From the NCBI RefSeq assembly GCF_029989365.1, contig NZ_JAPRAQ010000018.1, positions 1 through 64,000 on the forward strand: 64,000 nt of DNA, given 5' to 3'. The DNA comes from Bradyrhizobium sp. Arg816. GTDB taxonomy: Bacteria; Pseudomonadota; Alphaproteobacteria; Rhizobiales; Xanthobacteraceae. A program made the position numbers and the translations under genes. Positions 1-9,041 of this stretch are shown here, one piece after another. Position 1 is the stretch's first letter. Every line of letters starts with the position of its first letter. The notes below the pieces were generated by a model. That model worked only from the letters and a program-made list of their open reading frames with translations. It was not told where the DNA came from and searched no databases.

Positions 1-45
1 AACATGCTTGGCGATATCCAGACCGATTATGATAACCTCTGACAC
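1..45 (-). CDS. IS110-family transposase, N-terminal 15 codons (cut by window edge)
   Basis: Reading the complement from a GTG at 43-45 gives VSEVIIIGLDIAKHV, the N-terminus of IS110-family DEDD transposases. The Asp in GLDIAKH is the first acidic catalytic residue of the RuvC-like domain in that family. A purine-rich ribosome-binding site sits just upstream. Only 15 codons are inside the window, so completeness and activity cannot be judged. IS110 transposases carry out DNA insertion and excision through a RuvC-like mechanism; that is family knowledge, not seen here. Confidence 0.65.
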   Translation of the reverse strand, partial: MSEVIIIGLDIAKHV

Positions 46-122
46 GGACGCCTCCCTTAAGTGGTGCTCAACAACTCCACTTTGGCACATCGATGCCGTC
101 GGGCGGGGCGTCCACCCCATCA
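1..122 (-). mobile_element. Left-edge fragment of an IS110-family insertion sequence
   Basis: The sequence from the window edge to about base 122 looks like the 5' end of an IS110-type element read on the minus strand. It holds a short leader, a strong Shine-Dalgarno (AAGGGAGG, complement of bases 52-59) and the first codons of the transposase. The outer boundary near 122 is a guess. IS110 elements often lack terminal inverted repeats, so the end cannot be fixed from this window. The rest of the element lies to the left. Confidence 0.6.
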
Positions 123-431
123 TAAATGTCAGCTTCCGAGGCTTAAGCGGAAGTTGCCCTGCGCGGTCGGCATCGACTGCTTGTGACCCGTTGCGGACGT
201 CGGCCAACGATCGCCGCTACCTCCGGGGTAGCGGCCGCCGTGCGGCCGTGTCCAGCTGTTGCCGAGTAGTGTTCGGGGGGTGACGAAACAAAATCCGCCG
301 GGATGAAACCATTTTCCGGCCTTCACGAAGGCACGGTGAAACAGTCGGACGTTTAAAAGAAGCATTGGAAGCGGTGGGCAAAGGGGCACAGCATAAAGAA
401 CGACGATCGCCATGGGGCGGGGAGCGAAGCC
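46..431. other. Non-coding stretch between IS110 transposase and first complete gene
   Basis: Apart from the transposase leader, no convincing gene is seen in these 386 bases. The short open frames on both strands lack recognisable domains and good ribosome-binding sites. The region presumably holds the IS end and the promoter of the gene starting at 432, but no clear -35/-10 pair stands out. Confidence 0.4.
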
Positions 432-812
432 ATGTCACAGATTCGCAAAGCTTTTTTGGGTGCTCTCGCGACAGCATTGACGATCGGTGCCGTGCAATTC
501 GCTTCAGGTCACGACCTCGGAGACCGCTGGCAGGTGGGCTCTGAACAGCCAAGTCACATCGTCAATCGCGCCGGCAAGGCAGATCATCTTGCTGCCCTCA
601 AGCCGTTCGCAGTCCAGACGAAAACGGTTTCCCTGCGCTTGAACGATCAAGCCGATACATCGGTCCTGATGCGTATTCCATTTGCGCAGGCCCGCATCAC
701 CAAGACGCCGCTCTGGAATCAGAGCCGTAAGCCGACAGTCGCCTGCGAGCCCATGGTCAGCACGCTCACGGAAGTCGCAAGGCTCCTGCAGCCCGGCCGT
801 TGCGTGACCTGA
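432..812 (+). CDS. Small secreted hypothetical protein (126 aa)
   Basis: I do not recognise a named family. The product begins MSQIRKAFLGALATALTIGA, a typical Sec signal peptide with probable cleavage after about residue 26 (FASG/HD), so it should be periplasmic or extracellular. The mature part is about 100 residues, has two cysteines (in VACEP and GRCVT) that could form a disulfide, and has no membrane segment. A GGGGAG ribosome-binding site lies about 10 bases before the ATG. A hairpin follows the stop, suggesting a single-gene transcript. Function unknown. Confidence 0.6.
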   Translation: MSQIRKAFLGALATALTIGAVQFASGHDLGDRWQVGSEQPSHIVNRAGKADHLAALKPFAVQTKTVSLRLNDQADTSVLMRIPFAQARITKTPLWNQSRKPTVACEPMVSTLTEVARLLQPGRCVT

Positions 813-819
813 TCACTCA

Positions 820-844
820 ATCCGCTTTTCGGGGTGAAGCGGAT
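820..844 (+). terminator. Hairpin after the 432-812 gene
   Basis: Seven complementary bases (TCCGCTT at 821-827 and AAGCGGA at 837-843) form a stem around a 9-base loop, 8 bases past the stop codon. There is no long T run, so it is only a probable terminator. Confidence 0.4.
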
Positions 845-936
845 ATGTCTGTGAAGCTCCTTGATCTCGTGCTTTGACCCTCAACAGACCTTTCAATGTC
901 TGCAAGGTTCAGCAGAGGTTCGCTGTTGCCGATCTT

Positions 937-1018
937 GGGAATTTCCTGATGCCCAAATGTTTCGCGAAGCGAAAGGAAATTCCCGAGGTATAGTACCTTG
1001 CCACCTACTTCGAGGTGG
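937..1018 (+). promoter_or_regulatory. Structured leader with nested inverted repeats
   Basis: Upstream of the gene at 1038 there is a perfect 10-base inverted repeat (GGGAATTTCC at 937-946, GGAAATTCCC at 975-984). It encloses a second one (TTTCGC at 960-965, GCGAAA at 969-974). A further hairpin (CCACCT at 1001-1006, AGGTGG at 1013-1018) ends just before the ribosome-binding site. This could be an operator, an RNA leader structure, or a terminator of upstream transcription; the sequence alone does not decide. Confidence 0.35.
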
Positions 1019-1037
1019 AGTTGCGGAGGACATCGCT

Positions 1038-1310
1038 ATGAGATTTTCCTCGCTGTTCGTTGTGGGCTTAGCTGTCGCCATCTTGTCGAATGCATCCGCC
1101 AACGCCGCGACGAAAACTACGAGGCCGAACACTCCATCGACAGAGATATTTCACTCGGGTGCGCATGCCAAAGTGCTTGACCCGGATATAAGGGCGTTTG
1201 CACCACCCAAAGCTAGGACGTACGTGGAATGCAAACAAGGGCTATGGGCGCAAGGTGCGAACCCCAACTATCAATACGCGGTCTGTAGCAGTATGGGGTA
1301 CAAAAACTGA
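1038..1310 (+). CDS. Small secreted hypothetical protein (90 aa)
   Basis: The start at 1038 was chosen over longer in-frame starts because a GCGGAGGA ribosome-binding site lies 8 bases upstream and the product then opens with a clean signal peptide (MRFSSLFVVGLAVAILSNAS, cleavage near ANA/AT). The mature product is about 65 residues with two cysteines (VECKQ, AVCSSMG) in a region ending GANPNYQYAVCSSMGYKN. No family is recognised. It is the second small exported protein in a row, possibly envelope-associated. The upstream leader is strongly structured. Confidence 0.55.
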   Translation: MRFSSLFVVGLAVAILSNASANAATKTTRPNTPSTEIFHSGAHAKVLDPDIRAFAPPKARTYVECKQGLWAQGANPNYQYAVCSSMGYKN

Positions 1311-1329
1311 CCAATTCACGCACGCAGCA

Positions 1330-1354
1330 GAGGCCGCCCTCAGATGGTGGCCTC
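1330..1354 (+). terminator. GC-rich hairpin after the 1038-1310 gene
   Basis: GAGGCCGCC at 1330-1338 pairs with GGTGGCCTC at 1346-1354 (one G-T pair) around a 7-base loop, 20 bases beyond the stop codon. The T run is weak. The location, between a plus-strand gene and a convergent minus-strand gene, fits a terminator. Confidence 0.45.
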
Positions 1355-1387
1355 TCGGTCATATTGGGGTCTTATGAGGCCAGCAGG

Positions 1388-1430
1388 GAATGTCGCCTTC
1401 TGGCCCAACGCGGAAGTCCTGCGACATTCC
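1388..1430. repeat. Copy of a dispersed alphaproteobacterial intergenic repeat
   Basis: The minus-strand translation of this stretch contains SECRRTSALGQKATF. This matches the widely copied spurious-peptide motif (SALGQKRTF-like) that I associate with dispersed intergenic repeats in Bradyrhizobium and relatives. The DNA has a 9-base inverted repeat, GAATGTCGC at 1388-1396 and GCGACATTC at 1421-1429. It is annotated as a repeat rather than as coding sequence. The family assignment is from memory. Confidence 0.5.
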
Positions 1431-1497
1431 GATTTCGCACCGCCTTCAAGGAGTATAGCAGACGTCAAACGGCGTCCCCGATTTATGAGGACAGGCC

Positions 1498-2760
1498 CTA
1501 GCGTGCATTGGCGGGGGCGTGGAGCGGCCAGAGGTCGGCGCGCCAGCGGATCGCGATCGCCAGCATCGCGATGAAGCCCGCGGCGGCGTAGAGCGAACCC
1601 GTCGCGGAGTAGCCGATGATGTCGATCAGGCTGCCGGCCGCGAGCAATCCGAGCGGCAGGCCGTAGATCACCATCATGCGCACGCCCATGACGCGGCCGC
1701 GCAGGTGCGCGCTCGCCGTCCGCATCAGGATCACGGCAGCTGATATCATCGACATGCTCTGGGCGATGCCGGCGAGAACGAGGCAGGCCATCGCCACCGG
1801 CATGATCCTGATCTCGACGAACACCAGCAGCATGGCGTACCAGGCCAGCGTCGCGCCGATGAGAAGCCGGGCAATGCGCAGTCCGCTGACCAGGCTGAGC
1901 GTGATGGAGCCGATCAGCGAGCCCACGGCGAAGCTCGCCGAGAGATAGCCGAGGCCGGTCTGGTCGGTATGAAAGATGTCCCGCGCGATGTAGGGCAATA
2001 GTCCGCCGGTGAAGGGAAAGGCGGTGAGATTGGCCAGGAAGGCGACGCACAGCGCCGCGCGCATTCCCGGGCCGTTCCAGGCATAGACGATCCCTTCCTT
2101 GAGGTCGCCCAGCAATCGCGAGACCGCGTGGCTGTTCGCCGGAAGATCGCTCGTCGTGACGGTCCTTTTCGGCCGGGTCAGGCAGAGCATGAGAAGTGCG
2201 GCCGCGAGATACAGACAGGCGATCGCCACGTAAACGAGGCCGATGCCGAGGACGGCGAACAGACCTGCGCCCGTCAGCGCTCCGGCGATGCGGGCGCTGT
2301 CCTGGGTCGTGCGCGCAACGCTGATGGCGCCCACCAGTTGCTCGGGCGGCATGATCTCGGCAAGCAGTGCGCCGCGGACGCCGAGATCGGAGGGGCGGAT
2401 CAGGCCCATGAGCGCGACGATGATCATCACGCTCAGCGGCGACAAATGACCGGTCAGCGCCAGGACCATGATGGTCGACGAGAGCGCCGTATAGGCAAGG
2501 CGCATCACGACCAGGAGATCGCGATGACCCATCCGGTCGCCGATCATGCCGAGCACCGGCGCGACGAGTGTCCCGACGAACTGGAGCGAGGCAAGCACGG
2601 TCAGCAGCAACACCGAGCCGGTCTCGACCATGATGTACCAGCCGAGCACCAGCGTCTCCACTTCGAATGCCCACGAGGTGAGCAGATCGGACGGCCACTG
2701 GAAGCGATAGTTGCGGATGCGGAATGGCGCGAGTGCGGAAGGTCGTGCGGATGTGCTCAA
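1498..2760 (-). CDS. MFS transporter
   Basis: This is a 12-helix major facilitator permease of about 420 residues. Hydrophobic segments are regularly spaced from LVLGWYIMVETGSVLLLTV to the C-terminus. The loop between helices 2 and 3 carries the MFS motif-A-like GDRMGHRDLL, and a second such loop is RGRVMGVRMM. The overall pattern resembles the enterobactin-exporter/DHA3 type (DUF894), but the substrate cannot be predicted. The start is uncertain. I place it at a TTG at 2758-2760, just before the FRIRNYRFQW motif usual at the N-terminus. A frame open to an ATG at 2910 would add 50 atypical residues. Confidence 0.8.
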   Translation of the reverse strand: MSTSARPSALAPFRIRNYRFQWPSDLLTSWAFEVETLVLGWYIMVETGSVLLLTVLASLQFVGTLVAPVLGMIGDRMGHRDLLVVMRLAYTALSSTIMVLALTGHLSPLSVMIIVALMGLIRPSDLGVRGALLAEIMPPEQLVGAISVARTTQDSARIAGALTGAGLFAVLGIGLVYVAIACLYLAAALLMLCLTRPKRTVTTSDLPANSHAVSRLLGDLKEGIVYAWNGPGMRAALCVAFLANLTAFPFTGGLLPYIARDIFHTDQTGLGYLSASFAVGSLIGSITLSLVSGLRIARLLIGATLAWYAMLLVFVEIRIMPVAMACLVLAGIAQSMSMISAAVILMRTASAHLRGRVMGVRMMVIYGLPLGLLAAGSLIDIIGYSATGSLYAAAGFIAMLAIAIRWRADLWPLHAPANAR

Positions 2761-3054
2761 GATACGATGACGGGTTTCACGGCGATTCCCTGCCCTTATT
2801 TTTATTGTTCTGTTCGGCAGGGTAGCCCCGGCGATGCCCCTGTCAATTGGCGCTACCGCATGCCGCCATGCTTGCCGACGACGTGCGATGCGCCAGTGCG
2901 CCCGCGGCATCGCTTCGTTGCCCAGCCGATACGGAGAGGTAGATTAGCCGCCGCTTGCTCTTCCGGCGCGTAGAGCCCATTCTGGTCTGCGTCTTGGACC
3001 CATCCGGCAGGTCCAGGAACTCGCGCCATCGCGGCTTCCGCGAGGTCTTGACCC

Positions 3055-6000
3055 ATGAACTGCTCTTGCTGTGGTTTAGAGGTCCAGAGCGGCTTTGCCT
3101 TCTGCCCGAAGTGCGGCACGAAGCAGCCGAACGCGTGCCCCGGCTGCGGCTTTCCATGCGCGCCGGATTTCGCCTATTGCCCGAAATGCGGTGCCGTCGT
3201 CGCGGAGGTCCCCACAGGCGGGCAGGCATCGGCGCGGACGAGCCCGACGACGCTCCCGATCCGGTCCTCCTCTCCGCCGCTCGTGCCGGCGGAGGAGGCT
3301 CACACCGCATTTCGACCTCCGTCGGACCAGATCGACAGCGAGGCGAACCGCCGCACCATCACCGTGCTGTTTGCCGACCTCAGCGGCTTCACTGCGATGA
3401 GCGAGCGGCTCGACCCCGAGGTCATGCAGACGCTTCAAAACGAATTGTTCGAGGAGTTGACGGCCGCGGTGCAAAGCTTTGGCGGCTTCGTGGACAAATT
3501 CATCGGCGATGCGCTGCTGGCTCTGTTTGGTGCGCCGGCGGCGCACGAGGACGACCCGGAGCGGGCGGTGCGCGCTGCCCTCGACATGATCGGCCGGACG
3601 GCGCGCCTCAGCGAACGCGCGGAGGCGTATGCCGGTTCACCGCTGCTGCTCCATGTCGGCATCAACACCGGGCACGTCGTCGCGGGCGGGCTCGGTGCGG
3701 GTGTTTCCAAATCCTATTCGGTGACCGGCGACACGGTGAATACCGCCCAGCGACTACAGTCGATGGCGGCTCCGGGCGAGGTGCTGGTCGGGCCGTTGAC
3801 CCACCGTCTGACGCGGCATGCGTTTTCCTATGACTCGCTTGGCGAGGTCTCGCTGAAGGGCAAGATGGGAAGCGTGCTGGTCCACCGTCTGAAGGAGCCG
3901 CTCGACACGCCCCGTGCGGCGCGCGGTCTCGACACGCTGGGCCTCAATGCGCCGTTGATCGGGCGGGACGCCGAGCTCGCGCGCCTGATCGGCAGCCTTG
4001 ATCGCGCGTGCGGCGGCGCGGCTCAACTGGTGCGGCTGGTCGGCGAAGCCGGCATCGGGAAAACGCGCCTGGTCGGCGAATTCGTCGCGCGCATCCGCGA
4101 CCAGGATCGATTCGCCGGCGTGGCGATCCGGCACGCGGCGTGCTCGCCGCTCGGCGAACAATCCTACGGCACTCTCGCCGCCGTGCTGCGCAGCGCCTAT
4201 GGCATCGCGCGGAAGGCGGGCGCGGAAGAGGCGGAGGCGAAGGTCGCCGCCGCGCTGTCGGAGCTTGGCCTCGCGACCGACGAGGCCGACCGCCTGATGC
4301 CCCTCTATCTGCACGTGCTCGGCCTCGGCGACCCCAACGCCGTGCTCAGGCATGTCGAGCCCGAACAGCTCCGCCGGCAGATATTCTTCGCGATTCGCAC
4401 CGTCTTCGAGCGCCGCCTGGCACTGTCGCCACTGCTGATCATCGTCGAGGATCTGCACTGGGCCGACGCGGTGTCGCTTGAAGCGTTGCGGTTCCTGATG
4501 GACCGACTGGAGCGGACGCGGCTGATGCTGCTGTTTACGCATCGGCCGATGCTGGAGCTGGATCAGTTCGGTTCGAGCAGGATCAGTCACACGACGCTTC
4601 GGCTGCCCCCGCTTGGCGACGCCGACGGACAAGAGCTGCTCGCGGCCTATTTCAGTCACGGTTGGCGTGAACCGCCGGGAGGCCTGTTCGGTCGAATCCT
4701 CGATCGCGCCGGCGGCAATCCGCTTTTCCTCGAGGAGATCATACGCGGCCTCATCGAAGCCGGCACCCTGGAGCGCGACGGCGCGCAGTGGCGGATGAAA
4801 TCGGATGAAGCCTCCGCCGATATTCCGGCAAGCATTCAGGCGTTGCTGCTGGCGCGTCTCGACCGGTTGCCGCAGCAGGTGCGCCGCCTGGCACAGGAAG
4901 CCGCCGTGATCGGCCCGCGTTTTGATGCGGCTGCTCTCGGTGCGGCGGCAACCGAGCCGGCGAGGGTTGAAGCGGGGCTCGAGCTTCTGTGCGACGCGGA
5001 GATCATCGAGGAGATCGCGGGCGCGAACTCGATTTCGCTGCGGACCTACCGCTTCACGCAAACCATGCTTCAGGACGTGATCTATCAAAACCTGCTTCTG
5101 CAGCGCCGGATCGAGCTTCATGGACGGATTGGCGGGGTGCTCGAGAGGCTCTATGGCCATGAGCCCGAGCGCCTCGAAGATCTCATACTGCTCGGACATC
5201 ACTTCAGTCTGAGCGCGAGCAAGCCGAAAGGCGCGCGCTATCTGCGCGCGGCCGGCGATCGCGCACGCGCCAGCTATGCCAACGACGATGCCATCCGTCT
5301 CTACCAACAGGCCCTCGCCGTGCTGTTGACCGGCGGCGAACGGGAGCCGGAACGTCTGGTCCTGTACGAGCGGATTGCGGACCTCTGTGGCGCGGCTGGC
5401 CGCCGGAACACGGCGGAGGAGCACTATCAGAGCGCGTTGGAGGGGCACCGCGCCTTACAGGACGTGATCGGCGAAGCACGAATTCTTCGCAAGCTTGGCC
5501 GATTGCTGTGGGACGCCGGCAAGCGGATCAAGGCAGAGACGCATTACGCCGAGGCGGCCAACCTCCTTGGAGGGACCGACGCGCCCATCGAGTGGGCGCA
5601 TCTGTTGCAGGAGCGCGGCCGTCTCGCGTTTCGGACGGGCGATCACGTGGCCGCCGCAAAATGGGCAGACGAGGCGCTCGGCTATGCACGGTCCGTACCG
5701 GCGGACGTGGACGAGCAGGCCGGTCTCGAGGCGGCTCGCGCCATTGCGGAGGCCCTCAACACCAAGGGCGTTGCGCTGGCGCGGCTTGGACGACACGAGG
5801 AGGCGGTGCGCGAAGTGGAGCAAAGCGTTGCAGCCGCCGAAACCGCCGGCCTCCTCAACGTCGCCTGCCGCAGCTACACCAATCTCGGTGTGCTCTACAC
5901 GATTGTCGACCCGGCGAAAGCCATGGAGGTCTGCCGGCGCGGACTCGATGTCGCGCGCCGGATCGGGGATCTCGGCTTCCAGGCGCGCCTCCTTGCCAAT

Positions 6001-6375
6001 TTTGCCGTTGCCTGTTGCACCTTCACGGACAGATGTACCGAGGAAGGGGTGCCGGCTGCCGAAAGGGCGATCGAAATCGACCGTGCGCTCGATCAGCGCG
6101 AGCATCTCTCCGTGCCCTTGATCGTGCTCGGGCAAATCCATCAATGCCATTTCCGCCCCGATCTGGCCGCCCTCTGCTACAATGAGGCAATCGAGGTGGC
6201 GAACGAAACCGGCGAACCGCAGCAGCTCTTTCCATGCTATGATGGTCTCGCCACGCTGAGCCTTGATCGAGGCGACATGCCCGAGGCCGACCGATATTTC
6301 GCGCTGGCCCATGATGTCTGCACCCGCCACGGGCTTGATCCCGCCGGGCTGATCGTACTGCCATTTCTTGACTAG
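3055..6375 (+). CDS. Double zinc ribbon, class III adenylate/guanylate cyclase, AAA-type ATPase and TPR protein
   Basis: This 1106-residue cytoplasmic signalling protein has four parts. Residues 1-48 hold two zinc ribbons (CxxC pairs C3/C6, C17/C20, C28/C31, C42/C45). Residues 100-280 are a class III cyclase domain that looks active: metal Asp108 and Asp152, adenine-site Lys148, catalytic Asn229 and Arg233. Residues 300-520 are a STAND/AAA-like ATPase with P-loop GEAGIGKT (330-337) and Walker B LLIIVEDLHW (460-469). The rest is a helical TPR-like region. Such proteins are thought to couple cyclic nucleotide output to protein or ligand sensing, but the signal here is unknown. A redoxin gene follows 21 bases later and is probably co-transcribed. 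Confidence 0.9.
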   Translation: MNCSCCGLEVQSGFAFCPKCGTKQPNACPGCGFPCAPDFAYCPKCGAVVAEVPTGGQASARTSPTTLPIRSSSPPLVPAEEAHTAFRPPSDQIDSEANRRTITVLFADLSGFTAMSERLDPEVMQTLQNELFEELTAAVQSFGGFVDKFIGDALLALFGAPAAHEDDPERAVRAALDMIGRTARLSERAEAYAGSPLLLHVGINTGHVVAGGLGAGVSKSYSVTGDTVNTAQRLQSMAAPGEVLVGPLTHRLTRHAFSYDSLGEVSLKGKMGSVLVHRLKEPLDTPRAARGLDTLGLNAPLIGRDAELARLIGSLDRACGGAAQLVRLVGEAGIGKTRLVGEFVARIRDQDRFAGVAIRHAACSPLGEQSYGTLAAVLRSAYGIARKAGAEEAEAKVAAALSELGLATDEADRLMPLYLHVLGLGDPNAVLRHVEPEQLRRQIFFAIRTVFERRLALSPLLIIVEDLHWADAVSLEALRFLMDRLERTRLMLLFTHRPMLELDQFGSSRISHTTLRLPPLGDADGQELLAAYFSHGWREPPGGLFGRILDRAGGNPLFLEEIIRGLIEAGTLERDGAQWRMKSDEASADIPASIQALLLARLDRLPQQVRRLAQEAAVIGPRFDAAALGAAATEPARVEAGLELLCDAEIIEEIAGANSISLRTYRFTQTMLQDVIYQNLLLQRRIELHGRIGGVLERLYGHEPERLEDLILLGHHFSLSASKPKGARYLRAAGDRARASYANDDAIRLYQQALAVLLTGGEREPERLVLYERIADLCGAAGRRNTAEEHYQSALEGHRALQDVIGEARILRKLGRLLWDAGKRIKAETHYAEAANLLGGTDAPIEWAHLLQERGRLAFRTGDHVAAAKWADEALGYARSVPADVDEQAGLEAARAIAEALNTKGVALARLGRHEEAVREVEQSVAAAETAGLLNVACRSYTNLGVLYTIVDPAKAMEVCRRGLDVARRIGDLGFQARLLANFAVACCTFTDRCTEEGVPAAERAIEIDRALDQREHLSVPLIVLGQIHQCHFRPDLAALCYNEAIEVANETGEPQQLFPCYDGLATLSLDRGDMPEADRYFALAHDVCTRHGLDPAGLIVLPFLD

Positions 6376-6396
6376 GTCATATGAAGGAGTTCAACC

Positions 6397-7077
6397 ATGC
6401 CAGAACTTCATGTCGACGGACCGCTTCAACCGGGCGATCGCGCACCGAACATCGTGCTGGACGCCATCACACGCGATGGAACGATCGCGCTCCAGGATTT
6501 TCGCGGGCACAGCCCGATATTGATCGGCTTGTTTCGAGGGCTGCACTGCCCGTTCTGTCGGCGACATATCGCGGCACAGGCGCAACTTGACGCAGCGCTG
6601 CGCGACAAGGGCGTCGAGAGCCTCACGGTCGTGAATACGCCCATCGAACGCGCGCGGCTCTACTTCCGCTATCATCCCTTGCCCAATCTGCTCGCCGCGT
6701 CCGACCCCGAGCGGGTCTCGCACCGCGCGTTCGGCCTGCCCAATATCGAGTTTACGGAGAACGAAACCGAGTGGCCGCGCAAGGTCGGTATGGACGTCGT
6801 CAAGAGCATGCAGGTGGATGTGCCCGGCGAAACGTCGGGGCCGATGAATCGGTTGGCGGCTTCCGAGTACCTCAACAACAAGGACGGTTACGAGATGATG
6901 GAGGCCGATCAGCGCATGGCGGCAACCGGCCAGGGCCAGCTGTTCGGCCAGTTCCTGCTCGATCGCGAGGGGATCGTGCGCTGGACCTTTACCGAGGTTC
7001 CTGAAGGCGGCCACCGCATGTTCGGGGCTCCGAGCCCTCAGGAGTTGATGTCGGCCGCCTCGCAGGTGGCAAGCTAG
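6397..7077 (+). CDS. Peroxiredoxin-like (AhpC/TSA) redoxin with CxxC
   Basis: This 226-residue protein has a thioredoxin fold of the AhpC/TSA type. It opens with PGDRAPNIVLDAITRDG, the usual redoxin entry, and has an active-site-like GLHCPFCRRH with Cys51 and Cys54. A CxxC at this position suggests disulfide exchange or peroxide reduction rather than a classical 1-Cys peroxiredoxin. There is no signal peptide, so it should be cytoplasmic. The ATG follows a GAAGGAG ribosome-binding site. The gene lies 21 bases after the cyclase gene, so the two probably form one transcript. The physiological substrate is unknown. Confidence 0.8.
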   Translation: MPELHVDGPLQPGDRAPNIVLDAITRDGTIALQDFRGHSPILIGLFRGLHCPFCRRHIAAQAQLDAALRDKGVESLTVVNTPIERARLYFRYHPLPNLLAASDPERVSHRAFGLPNIEFTENETEWPRKVGMDVVKSMQVDVPGETSGPMNRLAASEYLNNKDGYEMMEADQRMAATGQGQLFGQFLLDREGIVRWTFTEVPEGGHRMFGAPSPQELMSAASQVAS

Positions 7078-7094
7078 GCATCGGCGCCTGGTGA

Positions 7095-7934
7095 TTAACC
7101 CGCCACCTTCGGCCGCTTCTCGGCGAGCGCCGCCGCCATCGCCGAGATCAGCGGGCGCATGAAATAGTGGTCTTCCGCCGGTGCGATGTCCGTGCGCAGG
7201 CCATGCGCGGCGAGCTCTCCCGACACCGCAGGGCCCACTGACGCAATCAGCGTCCGCTCCAACCCTGCGCGCAACTTCGCCTCACTGCCATGTGCCTTCG
7301 CGGCTTCCACGAGGCGGCGGACCTGGCCAAGATTGGTCAGCGCGATGGAATCGATCCGCCCCTCGGCCATGTCGTCGATGGCCGCGACGATGTTGGCATC
7401 CGCTGCCTTGGAATCGTAGGCATAAGGCAGCACGGTATCGACATCGGCGCCTTGCGCGGCAAGTGCGCCGGTCAGTACGCTGTGGTCCTTGTCCGGATAA
7501 AGCTGAAGGCCGACGCGTCGCCCGTTCAAGTCGAGCCTGCCCAGCATTTCGATCACGCCCTCGGTGGTCGGCTTCTCCGTGGTCTGCTGCGCATCGAGGG
7601 AGATCTCGCGCAACGCCTTGCCGGGCTTCGGGCCGCGGGTGAATTTTCGCGATTTGGCAAGCGCCGCGACCAGAGCCTGGTCGAGACCACGGCTCCGCGC
7701 GAGCTTCATGATCCGCCGCAGGCCTTCGCCCGTCATCAGCACGAGATCGTCAAAGGGCTGGTCGATGGCGCGGCGGATCCAGGCCTCGACCGGGGCGGGA
7801 TCGGGCGCGTCGTGAATGGTGAACATCGGGCACTGCACGACATCGGCGCCTTGCTCCGCCAGAAGCTTTGAAAACTGCGCCTCCTCGCGCGTCTCCAGGA
7901 TCAGGATGCGGTAGCCGTTCAAGCGGTCGGCCAT
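7095..7934 (-). CDS. hemD: Uroporphyrinogen-III synthase family protein
   Basis: The 279-residue product matches the HemD family, which closes and rearranges hydroxymethylbilane to uroporphyrinogen III in tetrapyrrole synthesis. Visible family features are the N-terminal [19 protein letters not shown], the central [14 protein letters not shown], and a second domain with [20 protein letters not shown] and a C-terminal [17 protein letters not shown]. The start at 7934 is preferred over an upstream ATG because a GGAG site precedes it and the extra 22 residues are atypical. The gene is not beside hemC, so it may be a stand-alone or second HemD-like enzyme. It converges on the redoxin gene. Confidence 0.8.
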   Translation of the reverse strand: MADRLNGYRILILETREEAQFSKLLAEQGADVVQCPMFTIHDAPDPAPVEAWIRRAIDQPFDDLVLMTGEGLRRIMKLARSRGLDQALVAALAKSRKFTRGPKPGKALREISLDAQQTTEKPTTEGVIEMLGRLDLNGRRVGLQLYPDKDHSVLTGALAAQGADVDTVLPYAYDSKAADANIVAAIDDMAEGRIDSIALTNLGQVRRLVEAAKAHGSEAKLRAGLERTLIASVGPAVSGELAAHGLRTDIAPAEDHYFMRPLISAMAAALAEKRPKVAG

Positions 7935-8107
7935 GGGTGTGCTCCGGCGGTAAATTGCAATGGTCCGTTCATCCTGACTCCGCGCTTTATGTAGAAGCAA
8001 GTCTTCGGATCAAGTCTTGGGATTGGCGCGAGGGCGGTGTCGGTGATAGAGCAGGGCGCAAATCGCGGGTCACTCCGCAGTCGCTGCCCAAACCTTCATC
8101 AAGAGCC

Positions 8108-8971
8108 ATGCCCGATCATCAATATGTCCTGACCCTGTCCTGTCCGGATCGTCCCGGCATCGTCTCGGCGGTGTCGACCTTTCTGGCCCACAACGGACAG
8201 AACATTCTCGATGCCCAGCAGTTCGACGACGTCGAGACCAAGAAGTTCTTCATGCGCGTGGTGTTCACCGCGGCCGATCTCGCTGTGGAGCTGTCGGCGC
8301 TCCAGACCGGCTTTGCCGCGATCGCGGAGCGTTTCGGCATGGAGTGGCAGATGCGCGACCGTGCCGCGCATCGCAAGGTGATTCTGCTGGTGTCGAAGTC
8401 CGACCATTGCCTGGTCGACATCCTTTATCGCTGGCGCACCGGCGAGCTGCCGATGGTCCCGACCGCAATCGTCTCCAACCATCCGCGCGAGGTCTATGCC
8501 GGGCTCGATTTCGGCGGCATCCCGTTCCACCATCTGCCCGTGACCAAGGAGACCAAGCGCGAGCAGGAGGCGCAGATCCTCGATCTCGTCGCCAAGACCG
8601 GAACCGATCTCGTCGTGCTCGCGCGCTACATGCAGATCCTGTCGGATGATCTTTCTGCCAAGCTTTCCGGCCGCTGCATCAACATCCACCACTCGTTCCT
8701 GCCGGGCTTCAAGGGCGCAAAGCCCTATCACCAGGCCCATGAGCGCGGCGTCAAGCTGATCGGCGCCACTGCCCATTACGTCACGCGCGACCTCGACGAA
8801 GGTCCGATCGTCGATCAGGACGTCGAGCGCATCAGCCACCGCGACACCCCGGAGGATCTCGTCCGCAAGGGCCGCGATATCGAGCGGCGCGTGCTGGCCC
8901 GCGCGATCCGCTACCACCTCGACGACCGCGTCATTCTCAACGGCCGCAAGACCGTGGTGTTCATGGATTAG
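8108..8971 (+). CDS. purU: Formyltetrahydrofolate deformylase
   Basis: PurU hydrolyses 10-formyl-tetrahydrofolate to formate and tetrahydrofolate, balancing one-carbon pools and feeding formate to PurT. The 287-residue length is standard. Residues 1-85 form an ACT domain ([18 protein letters not shown]). Residues 90-287 are the formyltransferase fold, with the catalytic triad Asn192, His194 and Asp230 in [13 protein letters not shown] and THYVT-like [14 protein letters not shown]. The ATG at 8108 was chosen over longer starts because homologues begin [17 protein letters not shown]. It transcribes away from hemD. Confidence 0.95.
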   Translation: MPDHQYVLTLSCPDRPGIVSAVSTFLAHNGQNILDAQQFDDVETKKFFMRVVFTAADLAVELSALQTGFAAIAERFGMEWQMRDRAAHRKVILLVSKSDHCLVDILYRWRTGELPMVPTAIVSNHPREVYAGLDFGGIPFHHLPVTKETKREQEAQILDLVAKTGTDLVVLARYMQILSDDLSAKLSGRCINIHHSFLPGFKGAKPYHQAHERGVKLIGATAHYVTRDLDEGPIVDQDVERISHRDTPEDLVRKGRDIERRVLARAIRYHLDDRVILNGRKTVVFMD

Positions 8972-9041
8972 CGAATAGTGAGTGGCGAGTAGCGAATGGA
9001 GAGGGGGCGATATTCGCCACTCCTATTCGCCATTCGCTCCC
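8971..9041. repeat. Short intergenic repeat of GCGAATA/GCGAGTA-like units
   Basis: Between the convergent purU and lipoprotein genes the DNA is built from imperfect 7-8-base units (GCGAATA, GTGAGTG, GCGAGTA, GCGAATG). The complementary units follow in the second half (ATTCGCCACTC, CTATTCGCCATTCGC). It can fold into a long imperfect hairpin and may serve as a two-way terminator. Similar stretches are frequent between Bradyrhizobium genes. Confidence 0.45.
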
